From Maribellus sp. CM-23 (GTDB lineage: Bacteria; Bacteroidota; Bacteroidia; Bacteroidales; Prolixibacteraceae): DNA of 64,000 nucleotides. The stretch covers positions 372,001 to 436,000 of the forward strand of contig NZ_JADWYJ010000002.1 of the NCBI RefSeq assembly GCF_021354595.1, written 5' to 3'. This document shows, piece after piece, positions 26,425 to 36,237 of this stretch (position 1 is the stretch's first letter; each line of letters starts with the position of its first letter). The notes below the pieces were generated by a model that was given only the letters and a program-made list of their open reading frames with translations, was not told the origin of the DNA and ran no database searches. Made by a program: the position numbers and the translations under genes.

Positions 26425-28080
26425 TTACTTATTTTGCTCGAATTTCAGCGTTTCGGTAGTAAGGTCGCAAACCTCGGTTGGTCCAAAATACTGGATCGGG
26501 CCCGGGTAAACAAAGTCGGTATTGTAAGCCCACTCTCCTCTTTTCGATACAAAGTATTTGAACGGAGCGCCTTCCAATTCAACCAAAGCTTTTTGAATCA
26601 CCGGTTTCATATGACCGTGACGTTTTTCCATGTTCATCATCATGGTTACAGGCACACCACCGGCAATCCATTTATCGGCCGGAGCAGTCGTATTTCTTAC
26701 CGATGACATATAACCGGTTTTTCCGGCAGCCACCAAAACAGAAGCTGTGTAACCCAAAGAATAGCAGTAGTCGGCATCGAAATTCGACGGAGCAGCACAA
26801 CGTCCTTCGTAACCGAAGAAGTGGTATTGTGTTCCGAATTTACCAACGTATTCTCCGTTTGCTTTCATTTCATCCAAACGGGTGCTAACCATTTCGCCCA
26901 GTAACTTTTCAGTTTCAATCAATGAAACCTGAACGTTTCCGTGCGGGTCGCGATCAAGTGTCAACTGGGTAGCAATACCATCAGGCAACGAACGGAATAC
27001 GCTCGAAGAAATTTCAGTCAGGTGCGTAGCAACCCACTCGTTACGGTGGCTTTTACGCAACATTTTGAATTCCTTTTCTGAATCAGTGCCTTCAGCTAGC
27101 AGGTCGTTCAATTCCGAAATCAGCACTTTCATTTCAGGAATGAACTCAACCAAACCTTCAGGAATTAGCGCTACACCAAAATTATCACCGTTGTCGGCAC
27201 GTTTGGCAACCACTTTTGCCATGTAATCAACCACTTCGCCCAAAGTCAGTTTTTTATCGGCAATTTCTTCTGAAATAAGCGTAATGTTGGGTTGTGTTTT
27301 TAACGCACATTCCAAACCGATATGCGAAGCTGAACGCCCCATCAGTTTAATAAAGTGCCAGTATTTTTTAGCAGAATTGGCATCACGCTGGATGTTACCG
27401 ATCAGCTCAGAATAAACTTTTGTAGCGGTATCGAAACCAAACGAAGTTTCAATCATTTCGTTTTTCAGGTCACCATCGATGGTTTTCGGACAACCGATTA
27501 CCTGCACACCAGCATTGATTCTAGCATAGTATTCAGCCAACACACAGGCGTTGGTGTTTGAATCGTCGCCACCAATAATAACCAGCGCATTCAGGTTCAG
27601 GTCTTTGGCAATTTCCAAGCCTTTGTCGAACTGGGCTTCGTCTTCCAGTTTTGTACGGCCCGAACCAATGATGTCAAAACCACCGGTGTTGCGGTATTCA
27701 TCCACAATCTCGGCAGTCAGCTCAACATATTTATGATCTACCAATCCGCCGGGACCACCTAAAAATCCAAAAAGTTTGCTGTCGGGATGAATGTTTTTGA
27801 TGCCGTCAAAAATTCCGGAAATCACATTGTGTCCGCCCGGAGCCTGACCACCCGAAAGAATTACACCCACATTAACAGGAGCACTTTCAGCAGCCTTTCC
27901 ACCTTCTTCAAACGTAAGGATGGGCATGCCGTAGGTGTTCGGGAACAAGGCTGCAATCTCCTTCTGATCGGCAACCGATTCGGTTTTTGCACCTTCCACC
28001 ACTTTAACAGCTCCTTTTAACGATTTCGGGAGTTTTGGCTGGTATTTGGCCCTTTCTTTTTGTAATGCGCTAATATTCAT
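26425..28080 (-). CDS. pfp: Diphosphate-fructose-6-phosphate 1-phosphotransferase
   Basis: Reversible, pyrophosphate-dependent phosphofructokinase of glycolysis, long form (551 residues). Key motifs are GGDDSNTNA (the second Asp in GGDDS marks PPi rather than ATP use), PKTIDGDLKN with the catalytic aspartates, and MGRSASHIGLECAL. The frame runs upstream to 28119, but the Met at 28080 (MNISALQKERAKYQ) matches the usual start. Monocistronic, with a strong terminator. Confidence 0.93.
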   Translation of the reverse strand: MNISALQKERAKYQPKLPKSLKGAVKVVEGAKTESVADQKEIAALFPNTYGMPILTFEEGGKAAESAPVNVGVILSGGQAPGGHNVISGIFDGIKNIHPDSKLFGFLGGPGGLVDHKYVELTAEIVDEYRNTGGFDIIGSGRTKLEDEAQFDKGLEIAKDLNLNALVIIGGDDSNTNACVLAEYYARINAGVQVIGCPKTIDGDLKNEMIETSFGFDTATKVYSELIGNIQRDANSAKKYWHFIKLMGRSASHIGLECALKTQPNITLISEEIADKKLTLGEVVDYMAKVVAKRADNGDNFGVALIPEGLVEFIPEMKVLISELNDLLAEGTDSEKEFKMLRKSHRNEWVATHLTEISSSVFRSLPDGIATQLTLDRDPHGNVQVSLIETEKLLGEMVSTRLDEMKANGEYVGKFGTQYHFFGYEGRCAAPSNFDADYCYSLGYTASVLVAAGKTGYMSSVRNTTAPADKWIAGGVPVTMMMNMEKRHGHMKPVIQKALVELEGAPFKYFVSKRGEWAYNTDFVYPGPIQYFGPTEVCDLTTETLKFEQNK

Positions 28081-28316
28081 TTTAATATGTATTAATTGAT
28101 TTTTCGAAAAGCGCTCCAAAAATACGGGGAATTTGGCAGGATGGCTCCTCTTAACAAGTTTAAAGTAAACGATTTAAAGTAAAGTTAAAAGGGGGCCAAA
28201 ATTCAGGAAAAAGAAAATTGTTAGAAGCTGAGAGCCACGATCTTTGCACCATCGGCTACGATCTGGCGGCTACGCTCCAAACTTCAGATAAAGCACTCTA
28301 TTCTGTAGAAACAAAA
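28081..28316. other. Gap between GH130 and pfp genes
   Basis: About 235 bp without ORF. It contains the pfp promoter region and a short direct repeat of GGCTACG near 28253 and 28267. Nothing else was recognised. Confidence 0.35.
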
Positions 28317-28349
28317 ATTCACCGGCTGAACAACTATCAACCGGTGAAT
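28313..28349 (-). terminator. Terminator of the MFS-GH130 operon
   Basis: Inverted repeat 28317-28325 with 28341-28349 (ATTCACCGG/CCGGTGAAT), additional pairing in the loop, and a T-run on the minus strand. Confidence 0.75.
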
Positions 28350-28374
28350 ATTGTATGATGCGCAAGCACTAAAA

Positions 28375-29346
28375 TCAGATTGAATTGGCTTTAATAAAGT
28401 CGATGATCTCCTGTTGGTAGCCAAAGGCCATTCCTACCACCGTGTCGGCGGCACCGTAATAAACAGCTACTTTTTCTCCGTCGCTAAGAGCAGCACACGG
28501 GAATACTACGTTCGGCACATCACCGGCCAACTCGTACGACTCGGCCGGAGCCAGCAAATACGGTTGTGTGCGGTACAGCACTTTCGAAGGATCTTCCAAA
28601 TCGAGCAGAGCAGCACCCATCGAATAGCGAAAACCATTACAGGTATTGATTACGCCGTGATAAAATTCCAGCCAGCCATCTTTTGTTTTGATCGGCACCG
28701 AACCGGCTCCGATTTTGGTACACTGCCACGCGCTGAGTTCAAAAGGAGTAACTTTCATAACACAACGGTGTTCGCCCCAGTATTTCATGTCCGGGCTGTA
28801 ACTGATCCAGATGTCTCCAAACGGCGTGTGCCCGTTGTCGCTGGGGCGGCTTAGCATGGCATATTTCCCATTGATCTTTTCAGGGAAAAGCACTCCGTTC
28901 CGGTTAAAAGGAAGAAAGGCATTTTCGCACTGATGAAAAGTCTTAAAATCGAAAGTATAGGCAATCCCGATGGTTGGGCCGTGGTAGCCGTTACACCAGG
29001 TAACCCAGTAGCGGTCCTCGATCCAGGTTACGCGCGGGTCGTATTTATAAGCCGATTCAATCATTTCGGTATTTCCGGCTATCATTTCAATGGGTTCGTG
29101 ATTGATCTCCCAATTGATGCCGTCTTTGCTGAACCCGGCAAAAATATTCATCTGAACCGCTTTGTTGTCGCAACGGAAAACACCGGCAAAACCATCTTCA
29201 AACGGTACCACAGCACTGTTAAAAATACTATTCGAAGTAGGAATGTGGTAACGACCGATCACCGGATTTTGTGAGTAGCGCCACATTACATCGGGGCATC
29301 CCTGCGGGCGCTCTTCAAAAGGAATTTGAATCTTACTCATAATCAT
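28375..29346 (-). CDS. GH130 beta-mannoside phosphorylase
   Basis: 323 residues of five-bladed beta-propeller phosphorylase type. It phosphorolyses beta-1,4-mannosides to mannose-1-phosphate. Visible family segments: [39 protein letters not shown], and [20 protein letters not shown]. Its length fits the subfamily that includes the B. thetaiotaomicron Man-beta-1,4-GlcNAc phosphorylase BT1033. It overlaps the MFS stop by 4 bp (ATGA), which fixes the start at 29346. Cytosolic (no signal peptide), so the paired MFS protein probably imports its substrate. Confidence 0.88.
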   Translation of the reverse strand: MIMSKIQIPFEERPQGCPDVMWRYSQNPVIGRYHIPTSNSIFNSAVVPFEDGFAGVFRCDNKAVQMNIFAGFSKDGINWEINHEPIEMIAGNTEMIESAYKYDPRVTWIEDRYWVTWCNGYHGPTIGIAYTFDFKTFHQCENAFLPFNRNGVLFPEKINGKYAMLSRPSDNGHTPFGDIWISYSPDMKYWGEHRCVMKVTPFELSAWQCTKIGAGSVPIKTKDGWLEFYHGVINTCNGFRYSMGAALLDLEDPSKVLYRTQPYLLAPAESYELAGDVPNVVFPCAALSDGEKVAVYYGAADTVVGMAFGYQQEIIDFIKANSI

Positions 29347-30677
29347 TGATTTTTATGTTGTTTCTTTTTTGAATCGTCATACGTGAAGGGGATAAAATAA
29401 GTTATCAGGAATGCCGGGATTGTGGCAATCAGCACATAGATAAAGAAGTCACGGTACCCCAGTAAATCACTAAAATAACCACTTGCCATTCCCGGAAGCA
29501 TTACTCCCAGATTCATAATTCCGGAAGCAAATGCGTAATGCGACATCTGGTGCTTTCCGGGAGCAATTTGTTGCATCATAAACAATATCAAGCCCACAAA
29601 ACCAAATCCATAGCCAAAATATTCCAAGGTGATGCAACTTCCGATTAAATAAAGATTAGTGGGCTGTGTAACCGCCAGAAATGTATAAGCCATAAAAGGA
29701 AGGTTAAATACACAACACAGGGTAAAAAGAGTTCTCTTTAATCCAAACCGGGAAACATAAATGCCAGCCAGTAAAGAACCAATAACAAAGGCAGCAGAGC
29801 CAAAAACACCATTCAGAGTCCCAATCTCGGTAAGTGTCAGTCCAAGTCCGCCCACGTCTCTTGAGGCCCTTAAAAACAAAGGTGCAATCTTCATGATAAA
29901 GCCTTCTCCCAAGCGGTACAGAATAATAAAGCTGATATAGTAGAGAATGTGTTTTTTCGTAAAGAAATTGGCAATTACGGCAACAAGCTCCCGCCCCACT
30001 TCACGCGATGTTTTTTTGGTAGTTGACGGAACCTGCGTGGAAGGCAAAACCCGTATGTGATACATTCCTATCAAAACCATAACGGCAGCAATAACGCCGA
30101 AAATAATCATCCAGGCCGACGAATAAGCTTCCTTGTTCACACTTAAAGAAGCTCCCTCGATCGCTCCAAAATGCTGGGCCAATGCTCCGGCCAATGCCAC
30201 CAAACCTCCGTTGGCTACCAGTTTGGCCACATTGTAAAAAGCACCTTGCACTCCTATGTATTTCGCCTGTGTTTCTTTATCGAGCTCGGCCATGTAAACG
30301 CCGTCGCAGGCAATGTCGTGGGTAGCTCCGCTAAAGGCAATCACCGCCATGGTAGAAATGCTGATCGCAAAAAAGTAGTCGAAAAACAAGGAGAAAGCCA
30401 CGATTCCGAATAAAACGCCACTTGTTAATTGCGTTACTACTACAAAGAACTTTTTGGTCCGGTACATTTCAAGAAACGGACTCCATAAGAACTTCAGTGT
30501 CCAGGGCATCATAATAAGAGAGGTCCAAAATGCAATTTGTGTATCCGAGATTCCAAGATCCTTGAACATAAATACGGAGACCAGATTAATGGCAATAAAA
30601 GGAAGGCCCATCGCAAAATAAGCAGTTGGCACCCAAAAATATGCCGGCTTTACCTGTTTCTTTCTTTCTTTCAGCAT
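29343..30677 (-). CDS. MFS sugar transporter
   Basis: 444 residues with 12 hydrophobic helices of the major facilitator superfamily, related in pattern to AmpG-like and oligosaccharide transporters ([21 protein letters not shown]... at the first helix). It is translationally coupled to the GH130 gene through an ATGA overlap, so a mannoside or mannosyl-GlcNAc disaccharide is the likely cargo (inference). Confidence 0.85.
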   Translation of the reverse strand: MLKERKKQVKPAYFWVPTAYFAMGLPFIAINLVSVFMFKDLGISDTQIAFWTSLIMMPWTLKFLWSPFLEMYRTKKFFVVVTQLTSGVLFGIVAFSLFFDYFFAISISTMAVIAFSGATHDIACDGVYMAELDKETQAKYIGVQGAFYNVAKLVANGGLVALAGALAQHFGAIEGASLSVNKEAYSSAWMIIFGVIAAVMVLIGMYHIRVLPSTQVPSTTKKTSREVGRELVAVIANFFTKKHILYYISFIILYRLGEGFIMKIAPLFLRASRDVGGLGLTLTEIGTLNGVFGSAAFVIGSLLAGIYVSRFGLKRTLFTLCCVFNLPFMAYTFLAVTQPTNLYLIGSCITLEYFGYGFGFVGLILFMMQQIAPGKHQMSHYAFASGIMNLGVMLPGMASGYFSDLLGYRDFFIYVLIATIPAFLITYFIPFTYDDSKKKQHKNQ

Positions 30678-30853
30678 GTAATAGATTTTAATTCATCCGG
30701 TTGATTGATTCGTCTAAAAACGAGGATTCGAAATTACATTATAATTTATTTCTTTTTAGAGATTTCAATAAGGATTTTAAATTTTTTAAAAAAGTTTTTA
30801 GATTGAATTTGGAAAAGCCATATTTTTACCCTCAATAATTAAAGCTGTACATC

Positions 30854-32032
30854 ATGAAACAATCCTTTCTATCTACTTTAACCCTTGCCGTTTTGCTGAT
30901 CTTATCAGGCTGCAACCCGGCGCCAAAACCCAAAACGGAAGCCCAGACAGACAACACTTCGAAAGATTATATGGTGGTAGCCTATGTGGCGGGCTATCGC
31001 GACTTTGATTTCTCGACCATTGATGTATCGGGAATTACGCACATCAATTATGCTTTTGGAAACATTCGCGATGGAGAAGCCATATTTGACACCACAAAAA
31101 TTGATGGCAAAAACCTGACTCCCGCTGACATTGTAAAGCTAAACTCGCTGAAATCAAAAAATCCTGACTTGAAAGTTTTGGCTTCCATCGGTGGCTGGTC
31201 ATGGTCGGGTGGTTTTTCTGATGCGGCACTAAGCGAAGCATCGCGTGCCCGCTTTGCCCAAAGTTGTGCGAAGTTTGTAAAGGACTATCAACTCGATGGA
31301 ATCGACCTCGACTGGGAATACCCCAACCAAACCGGAGCAGGAAATATCCACCGTCCGGAGGATGTTCACAACTTCACCTTAATGCTGAAGGCAGTGCGGG
31401 AAGAGCTGGATAAAATGGCTGTGGAAGAAGGCAAGGGCAAACATTACCTGCTTAGTATTGCCACGGGAGCCGACCAAGCTTATGTTGATAACACCGAACT
31501 GGGCAAACTGGGCGAATACCTCGATTTTCTGAACATTATGACCTACGATTTTTACAACGGATTACATACCGTTAACGGACACCACAGCAACCTGTATCCT
31601 TCGGCTCAACCGGAGCTGGACATGAACAGCGTAGTTAATGCGGTGGACATGCACACAAAAGCAGGGTTCCCGGTTGAAAAGATCAACCTGGGCATTCCTT
31701 TTTATGGCCGTATTTGGAAAGGCGTTGAAGCAAATGGTGACAAAATCCTGTTTAACCAGGCGGAAACCGTTGGTATGGGAATCGATTATATCAACTTCTA
31801 TCAAAACATAGATGCAAACGGCTACACCCGCTACTGGGACGATACAGCCAAAGCACCTTACCTGTGGAATGCGGAAGAAAAGACTTTTATCTCGTACGAA
31901 GACGAACAGTCGATTGCGCTAAAAATTGATTACCTGAAGAAACGCGGGCTGGCGGGTGTTATGTTTTGGGAATACAGTGCCGACCACGAGCAAAAACTGC
32001 TGAATGCCGTACTTTCAAATTTGAAAAAGTAA
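30854..32032 (+). CDS. GH18 chitinase/endo-GlcNAcase-type lipoprotein
   Basis: 392 residues. Lipobox LSGC (Cys20), so exported and lipid-anchored. The TIM-barrel signature DGIDLDWE is at 148-155, with catalytic acid Glu155. SIGGWSWSGG (about 111-120), MTYDFYN and the C-terminal GVMFWEYSAD are further GH18 landmarks. It cleaves beta-1,4-GlcNAc linkages. It is divergent from the MFS-GH130 operon, 176 bp away, which suggests shared regulation and a role in releasing GlcNAc-containing oligosaccharides. Confidence 0.92.
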   Translation: MKQSFLSTLTLAVLLILSGCNPAPKPKTEAQTDNTSKDYMVVAYVAGYRDFDFSTIDVSGITHINYAFGNIRDGEAIFDTTKIDGKNLTPADIVKLNSLKSKNPDLKVLASIGGWSWSGGFSDAALSEASRARFAQSCAKFVKDYQLDGIDLDWEYPNQTGAGNIHRPEDVHNFTLMLKAVREELDKMAVEEGKGKHYLLSIATGADQAYVDNTELGKLGEYLDFLNIMTYDFYNGLHTVNGHHSNLYPSAQPELDMNSVVNAVDMHTKAGFPVEKINLGIPFYGRIWKGVEANGDKILFNQAETVGMGIDYINFYQNIDANGYTRYWDDTAKAPYLWNAEEKTFISYEDEQSIALKIDYLKKRGLAGVMFWEYSADHEQKLLNAVLSNLKK

Positions 32033-32057
32033 CTGTAGCTCTCTCATAAATGCTAAA

Positions 32058-32098
32058 ATGGATCCGATCTCTTTGATAAGATCGGATCCATTTTTTTA
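32058..32098 (+). terminator. Rho-independent terminator after GH18
   Basis: Stem of 13 perfect pairs (32058-32070 with 32079-32091), 8-nt loop, then seven T. Confidence 0.92.
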
Positions 32099-32140
32099 TC
32101 ATTCGCATTCTGATTTTTACAGAAGCGGAAGCAGATAAAA

Positions 32141-32350
32141 CTAATTGGTCAAAAAATCGAGTACATTGCTGGCACCACTCGAACGACCGCCTTTGTAAAA
32201 TTCGGTATAGCCACAACGTTTGCAGGAAACAGCGGTAAAACGGCGGTTTTGAATATTGAAAAACTTGGTGAACCCAGCGCCGGTAGTGCGAATTTCATCT
32301 ACTTCATAATCCCAGCCACTGCATTTCGGACAACTAAAAGCTTTTTTCAT
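32141..32350 (-). CDS. Small zinc-ribbon protein
   Basis: 69 residues with two zinc knuckles, CPKC (residues 7-10) and CKRC (about 43-46), separated by a beta-rich stretch ending in GYTEFYKG. It resembles the zinc_ribbon_13 family of nucleic-acid-binding-type proteins. Monocistronic; function unknown. Confidence 0.8.
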   Translation of the reverse strand: MKKAFSCPKCSGWDYEVDEIRTTGAGFTKFFNIQNRRFTAVSCKRCGYTEFYKGGRSSGASNVLDFLTN

Positions 32351-32529
32351 GACGTTTATTTTTGATTTTTCTGTTTTCTCAATATAAGTATCACTTTTAA
32401 AAAGAAATTACTCGCGAAATCAGCAACCCAACCTCCGAAAGACTAATGAGAATTCACCGCATCTTTATTTTACTGCTTTTCCGAAAAGCGAAGCTTTATT
32501 CTGTCGCTCTTACACTCATCTGTTTCTAC

Positions 32530-32691
32530 TTATTCGCTGTTCTTTTTTAGGCGTTTGGCATCTTTTAATGCATTGTAAACAATCCATTCCAATTGTCCGT
32601 TAATACTCCGAAAATCATCAGCCGCCCATTTTTCCACGGCTTCCATCAAATCCGGGCCGATGCGTAACACAAATGTTTTCTTCTTTGACAT
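32530..32691 (-). CDS. Arc-family ribbon-helix-helix DNA-binding protein
   Basis: 53 residues, too short for most gene finders. The translation starts MSKKKTFVLRIGPDLMEAV and continues with a WAADDFRSINGQLEWIV segment; FVLRI is the DNA-contacting strand and the S-I-N-G-Q helix is typical of Arc-type proteins. It begins 1 bp after the stop of the preceding PH-like gene (TGA-A-ATG), so it is co-transcribed with the SPFH operon. Probably an autoregulator of that operon (inference). Confidence 0.85.
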   Translation of the reverse strand: MSKKKTFVLRIGPDLMEAVEKWAADDFRSINGQLEWIVYNALKDAKRLKKNSE

Positions 32692-32692
32692 T

Positions 32693-33229
32693 TCAAGCTG
32701 TTTTTTTCCCTTTCATCACTTTATCCATCGCGTATATAATGGCTTGCTTTTTCTGTGTGCCTATCAGTATCCTTTTTCCATTTTTCAGGTGTAACTGAAG
32801 TCCGGTTCTTCCCGAAATAATGTATGCCTTTCCACTTCGCCTGCGATCCTTGATCCCGTATCCACCGTATTCGCGGTACGGTCTGTACTTTCTTAAACGG
32901 TAAGAATGAATACCGGACACACTAATTTTTTCCCATTTCTTTTTATAGGGGAAATACCTGACATATATGCCGTCTTTTTCGATTTTAGTTCGCAAACGTG
33001 CAATCGAATTAATGACAATAACTACTGCCAGAATAGCCAAAAACAGTAAGACAATTACCACAAAAGACGGATCCGAAAAAACTTCTCCCGTAACGCTTTT
33101 CCTGCTGTAGTTGAGACGGATAAACCAATAGCCCAATATTCCCATTCCGAACATAGTTGTAATCAATATGGTTTTCAGCATCCTTCTTTGGCTTACCTGT
33201 TGTTCTTCCAGAAATAGTGGTTTTTCCAT
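32693..33229 (-). CDS. Membrane protein, PH-like domain, paralogue B
   Basis: 178 residues. Two membrane helices near the N terminus (about 16-36 and 52-72) precede a soluble domain of mixed beta strands that looks like a bacterial PH domain. It shares with the next upstream gene the N-terminal MEKxLFxEEQxxSQR and the C-terminal RKYxPxxEYGGxGIK and RILxGTQKKQAI motifs, so the pair arose by tandem duplication. Between an SPFH protein and an Arc repressor it may be a membrane partner of the SPFH protein. Confidence 0.75.
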   Translation of the reverse strand: MEKPLFLEEQQVSQRRMLKTILITTMFGMGILGYWFIRLNYSRKSVTGEVFSDPSFVVIVLLFLAILAVVIVINSIARLRTKIEKDGIYVRYFPYKKKWEKISVSGIHSYRLRKYRPYREYGGYGIKDRRRSGKAYIISGRTGLQLHLKNGKRILIGTQKKQAIIYAMDKVMKGKKTA

Positions 33230-33255
33230 TTTTATCGTTTATTCTGTATAATCCC

Positions 33256-33780
33256 TTATTGGGCCTGCATCATCTTCTTTATGGCCGACTCAATTGCCTG
33301 CTTTTTTTGCGTTCCAAATAAAATTCTCCGACCATCGGTAAGATAAAGCTGCAAGCCAATGTTTCCTGTTGCGTTCAATGCCCTGTTCCGCCGGCTTCCT
33401 TTTATCCCCCATCCTCCGTATTCTGTTACCGGATTGTATTTTCGAACCTTAAAACTTTCGATTTCACTTTTATCGATAAGCTTCCATTTTCTAATAATCG
33501 GAGGATAGCGGTATCTGATACACTCTTCACTTATCTCGACAATAAGTTTCATTGTTGCAACAAGCCAAATAATGCCTGACATTAAAATTGTAAGCCCCAA
33601 AAGTACTACAACCAAGTCTGAAATACTTCCGGTATGATTCCCGCAATGTTTTCCAGCAACGACCTGCAAAAAGATGCAATAAATAAAAGGAAGAGTTGCT
33701 ATCAGCGTAACCGGTATAATCAGCATCCACAACCATCGCTGAGAAAATTTCTGTTCTTCCCGAAAAAGAACTTTCTCCAT
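33256..33780 (-). CDS. Membrane protein, PH-like domain, paralogue A
   Basis: 174 residues with two N-terminal helices and a PH-like C-terminal domain. It shares the motifs EYGGWGIKGSRRNR, GLQLYLTDGRRILFGTQKKQ and the N-terminal MEKVLFREEQKFSQR with paralogue B. It begins 4 bp after the SPFH gene stop and is followed 26 bp later by paralogue B. No catalytic residues recognised. Confidence 0.75.
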   Translation of the reverse strand: MEKVLFREEQKFSQRWLWMLIIPVTLIATLPFIYCIFLQVVAGKHCGNHTGSISDLVVVLLGLTILMSGIIWLVATMKLIVEISEECIRYRYPPIIRKWKLIDKSEIESFKVRKYNPVTEYGGWGIKGSRRNRALNATGNIGLQLYLTDGRRILFGTQKKQAIESAIKKMMQAQ

Positions 33781-33784
33781 AACA

Positions 33785-34630
33785 TTAATATAACGTTCCG
33801 GTATTTACGATGGGTGTGGCATCTTTATCTCCGCAAAGCACCACCATCAGATTACTGACCATCGTTGCTTTTTTCTCTTCATCCAAATCCACAATTTGCT
33901 TTTGGCTAAGTTCGTCGAGCGCCATTTCAACCATACTAACTGCACCTTCCACAATTTTGTAACGTGCCGCGACAATCGCCGTTGCCTGCTGGCGCTTTAA
34001 CATTGCCTGGGCTATTTCCTGGGCGTAGGCAATGTGGTTTATCCGCGCCTCAATAACATGAATACCGGCGATATCGAGCCTTTCTACAATTTCCCGCTCC
34101 AGTTCGTTGTTCACTTCCTCGGTCCCGTCGCGCAAGGTAACTTTGGCGGTCTCGTCCTCAATATTATCGTACGGATAAAGTCCGGCCAATTTTCGCAATG
34201 CTGCCTCGCTCTGTACCAGCACAAAATGTTCGTATTCATCCACCCCAAAAGCAGCTTTGTAGGTGTCTTCCACTTTCCAAACCAGCACCAACCCAATCAT
34301 GATCGGGTTCCCCAGTTTGTCGTTCACCTTAATGGTTTCGCTGTCAAAATTCCGCGCCCGCAACGAAATCTTCTTCTTCGCAAAAAACGGATTAACCCAG
34401 TAAAACCCGTTCGTTTTAATGGTTCCTTTGTAAGCGCCAAATAAAACCAGCACACAGCTCTGATTCGGATCTACCACCGTAAATCCGATCGCCCCAAGAA
34501 TAAAAATCGGAATTAATGCTACTGCAGGGATAATCATTTCCATCAGAAATCCTGCAACGATGAGCACTAAAATAATCAGTTCCAATAACAGAACCAGATA
34601 ACCCGACATACCAGAATATTGCTTTTCCAT
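33785..34630 (-). CDS. SPFH/Band 7 domain protein
   Basis: 281 residues. Two hydrophobic segments at the N terminus (about 10-55) are followed by an SPFH domain (VDPNQSCVLVLFGAYKGT ... WVNPFF) and a helical tail with LDIAGIHVIEARINHIAYA and AQAMLKRQQATAIVAARYKI. Such proteins oligomerise into membrane-associated cages and organise microdomains. First gene of a four-gene operon with the two PH-like paralogues and the Arc repressor. Confidence 0.88.
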   Translation of the reverse strand: MEKQYSGMSGYLVLLLELIILVLIVAGFLMEMIIPAVALIPIFILGAIGFTVVDPNQSCVLVLFGAYKGTIKTNGFYWVNPFFAKKKISLRARNFDSETIKVNDKLGNPIMIGLVLVWKVEDTYKAAFGVDEYEHFVLVQSEAALRKLAGLYPYDNIEDETAKVTLRDGTEEVNNELEREIVERLDIAGIHVIEARINHIAYAQEIAQAMLKRQQATAIVAARYKIVEGAVSMVEMALDELSQKQIVDLDEEKKATMVSNLMVVLCGDKDATPIVNTGTLY

Positions 34631-34779
34631 GACATTAATACTTTAGTAATTTGATATTATTTTGATATCACAAAGTTAAGATCTTTTTACCAGCATGACA
34701 ATAATTATCCGGTAATTTTTATTTTTGACATTTGAAAAGCAGGGTTATTATCACACAATTCAACATCTGAATTCTATAT

Positions 34780-36093
34780 ATGAATAAATCATCCATCAAG
34801 TTTATTAAAGAGCCGATCAATCAATTTATTAAGCTCGAAACATCCAGCAGCATCATTCTGTTTGGAACCACAATAGCAGCCTTAGTTCTCGCTAACAGTC
34901 CATTAAGTCAAGACTTTCTTGGTTTTTGGAAAGAGTACATAACCTTTAGCCTTCCCGGCTTTGAACTATCAAAACCCATCTACAAATGGATCAACGATGG
35001 TTTAATGGCTATTTTCTTTTTCCTGATTGGGCTGGAAATTAAGCGCGAAGTTCTTACCGGAGAGCTGAGCCACATAAAAAAAGCATCGCTTCCGCTATTT
35101 GCCGCGGTTGGGGGGATGATAATCCCAGCTGTGCTTTTCACCATCTTAAATAAAGGAAATGCAGGAGGTGAAGGCTGGGGAATTCCCATGGCTGCCGACA
35201 TTGCCTTCTCTTTGGGGATCCTAACTTTACTAGGAAAAAGAGTACCGCCGGGAATAAAGGTCTTCCTGATGGCTTTTGCCATTATCGACGACCTCGGAGC
35301 CGTTCTGGTAATTGCCTTCTTTTACAGCACCAACCTAATTTGGACCAACATTTTCGTTGGGCTGGGTATTATCCTTATCCTCGGACTTCTGACGAGATTT
35401 AATTACTATTCCAAATACCTTTTCTTCATTGCCGGAATGATTGTTTGGGTGCTGTTCCTGAAATCGGGAATCCATGCAACCATTGCAGGTGTACTTATGG
35501 CACTCACCATTCCTTTGCAACGGAAAACCAATACCCGTTCCTTCTATCGTAAAAGCAAGGAGCACCTAGATGCATTTATGGAAGAATGTGATGAGAAAGA
35601 AGAAACAGCGGTACTTAGCAAGAAACAACTTCATATTATCGATGACTTGCAGGAGCTGACCGAAACCACTTCGTCACCACTCCAAAACCTGGAGCACCAT
35701 CTGCACGGCTGGGTTTCGTACCTGATTATGCCTCTTTTTGCACTGGCAAATGCCGGGGTTATTTTCAGCTTCTCGGGCGACTCGAACGTGGCTTTGTCCG
35801 TCAACCTTGCCATCAGTATGATCGTTGGAAACTTTATCGGAATCTTTACTTTCTCCTGGCTGTCGATAAAATTGAACATTGCCGAACTTCCGCAAAATGT
35901 AGGATTCAAACAACTGGCAGGTGTATCCTTTTTGGGAGGACTTGGTTTTACCATGTCATTGTTTATCAACAGCCTTGCGTACAGCGATCCGATCCTTGTC
36001 GATTCTGCCAAAATGGGAATCCTCATCGGTTCAACCATTGCCGGAATACTTGGATACGTTACCATACGTTTAACGGTTAAAAAGGAAGAATAA
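34780..36093 (+). CDS. nhaA: Na+/H+ antiporter NhaA
   Basis: 437 residues, about 12 helices. It exchanges sodium for protons at the inner membrane. The ion-binding aspartate pair is in AIIDDLGAVLVIAFF, the unwound-helix region in PMAADIAFSLGIL, and the N-terminal NDGLMAIFFFLIGLEIKRE is characteristic. A charged cytosolic loop (about 250-295) is longer than in E. coli NhaA. Single gene with its own terminator, consistent with a saline habitat. Confidence 0.95.
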   Translation: MNKSSIKFIKEPINQFIKLETSSSIILFGTTIAALVLANSPLSQDFLGFWKEYITFSLPGFELSKPIYKWINDGLMAIFFFLIGLEIKREVLTGELSHIKKASLPLFAAVGGMIIPAVLFTILNKGNAGGEGWGIPMAADIAFSLGILTLLGKRVPPGIKVFLMAFAIIDDLGAVLVIAFFYSTNLIWTNIFVGLGIILILGLLTRFNYYSKYLFFIAGMIVWVLFLKSGIHATIAGVLMALTIPLQRKTNTRSFYRKSKEHLDAFMEECDEKEETAVLSKKQLHIIDDLQELTETTSSPLQNLEHHLHGWVSYLIMPLFALANAGVIFSFSGDSNVALSVNLAISMIVGNFIGIFTFSWLSIKLNIAELPQNVGFKQLAGVSFLGGLGFTMSLFINSLAYSDPILVDSAKMGILIGSTIAGILGYVTIRLTVKKEE

Positions 36094-36114
36094 ACACATA
36101 AATTCGTAAACAAA

Positions 36115-36151
36115 AAATAGTGCATATTAACTGAATATACACTATTTTTTT
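36115..36151 (+). terminator. Terminator after nhaA
   Basis: Stem 36115-36128 with 36134-36147 (one C/A mismatch), 5-nt loop, then a T-run. An A-run on the 5' side could let it act in both directions. Confidence 0.8.
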
Positions 36152-36209
36152 GCCTCAAATTGGCATTAAACATTCTAGAAACAGGGAAACGAAGCAACTA
36201 ACAGGAAAT

Positions 36210-36231
36210 AAAAAAGGCACCGATTGGTGCC
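36210..36231 (-). terminator. Terminator of the small gene downstream of the sigma factor
   Basis: GGCACC/GGTGCC inverted repeat at 36216-36231 with a 4-nt loop and six T on the minus strand. Confidence 0.75.
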
Positions 36232-36237
36232 TTGCTA

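Noticed and set aside
28253..28280. Direct repeat of GGCTACG in the GH130-pfp gap
   Set aside because: Only two short copies; no regulatory family matches.
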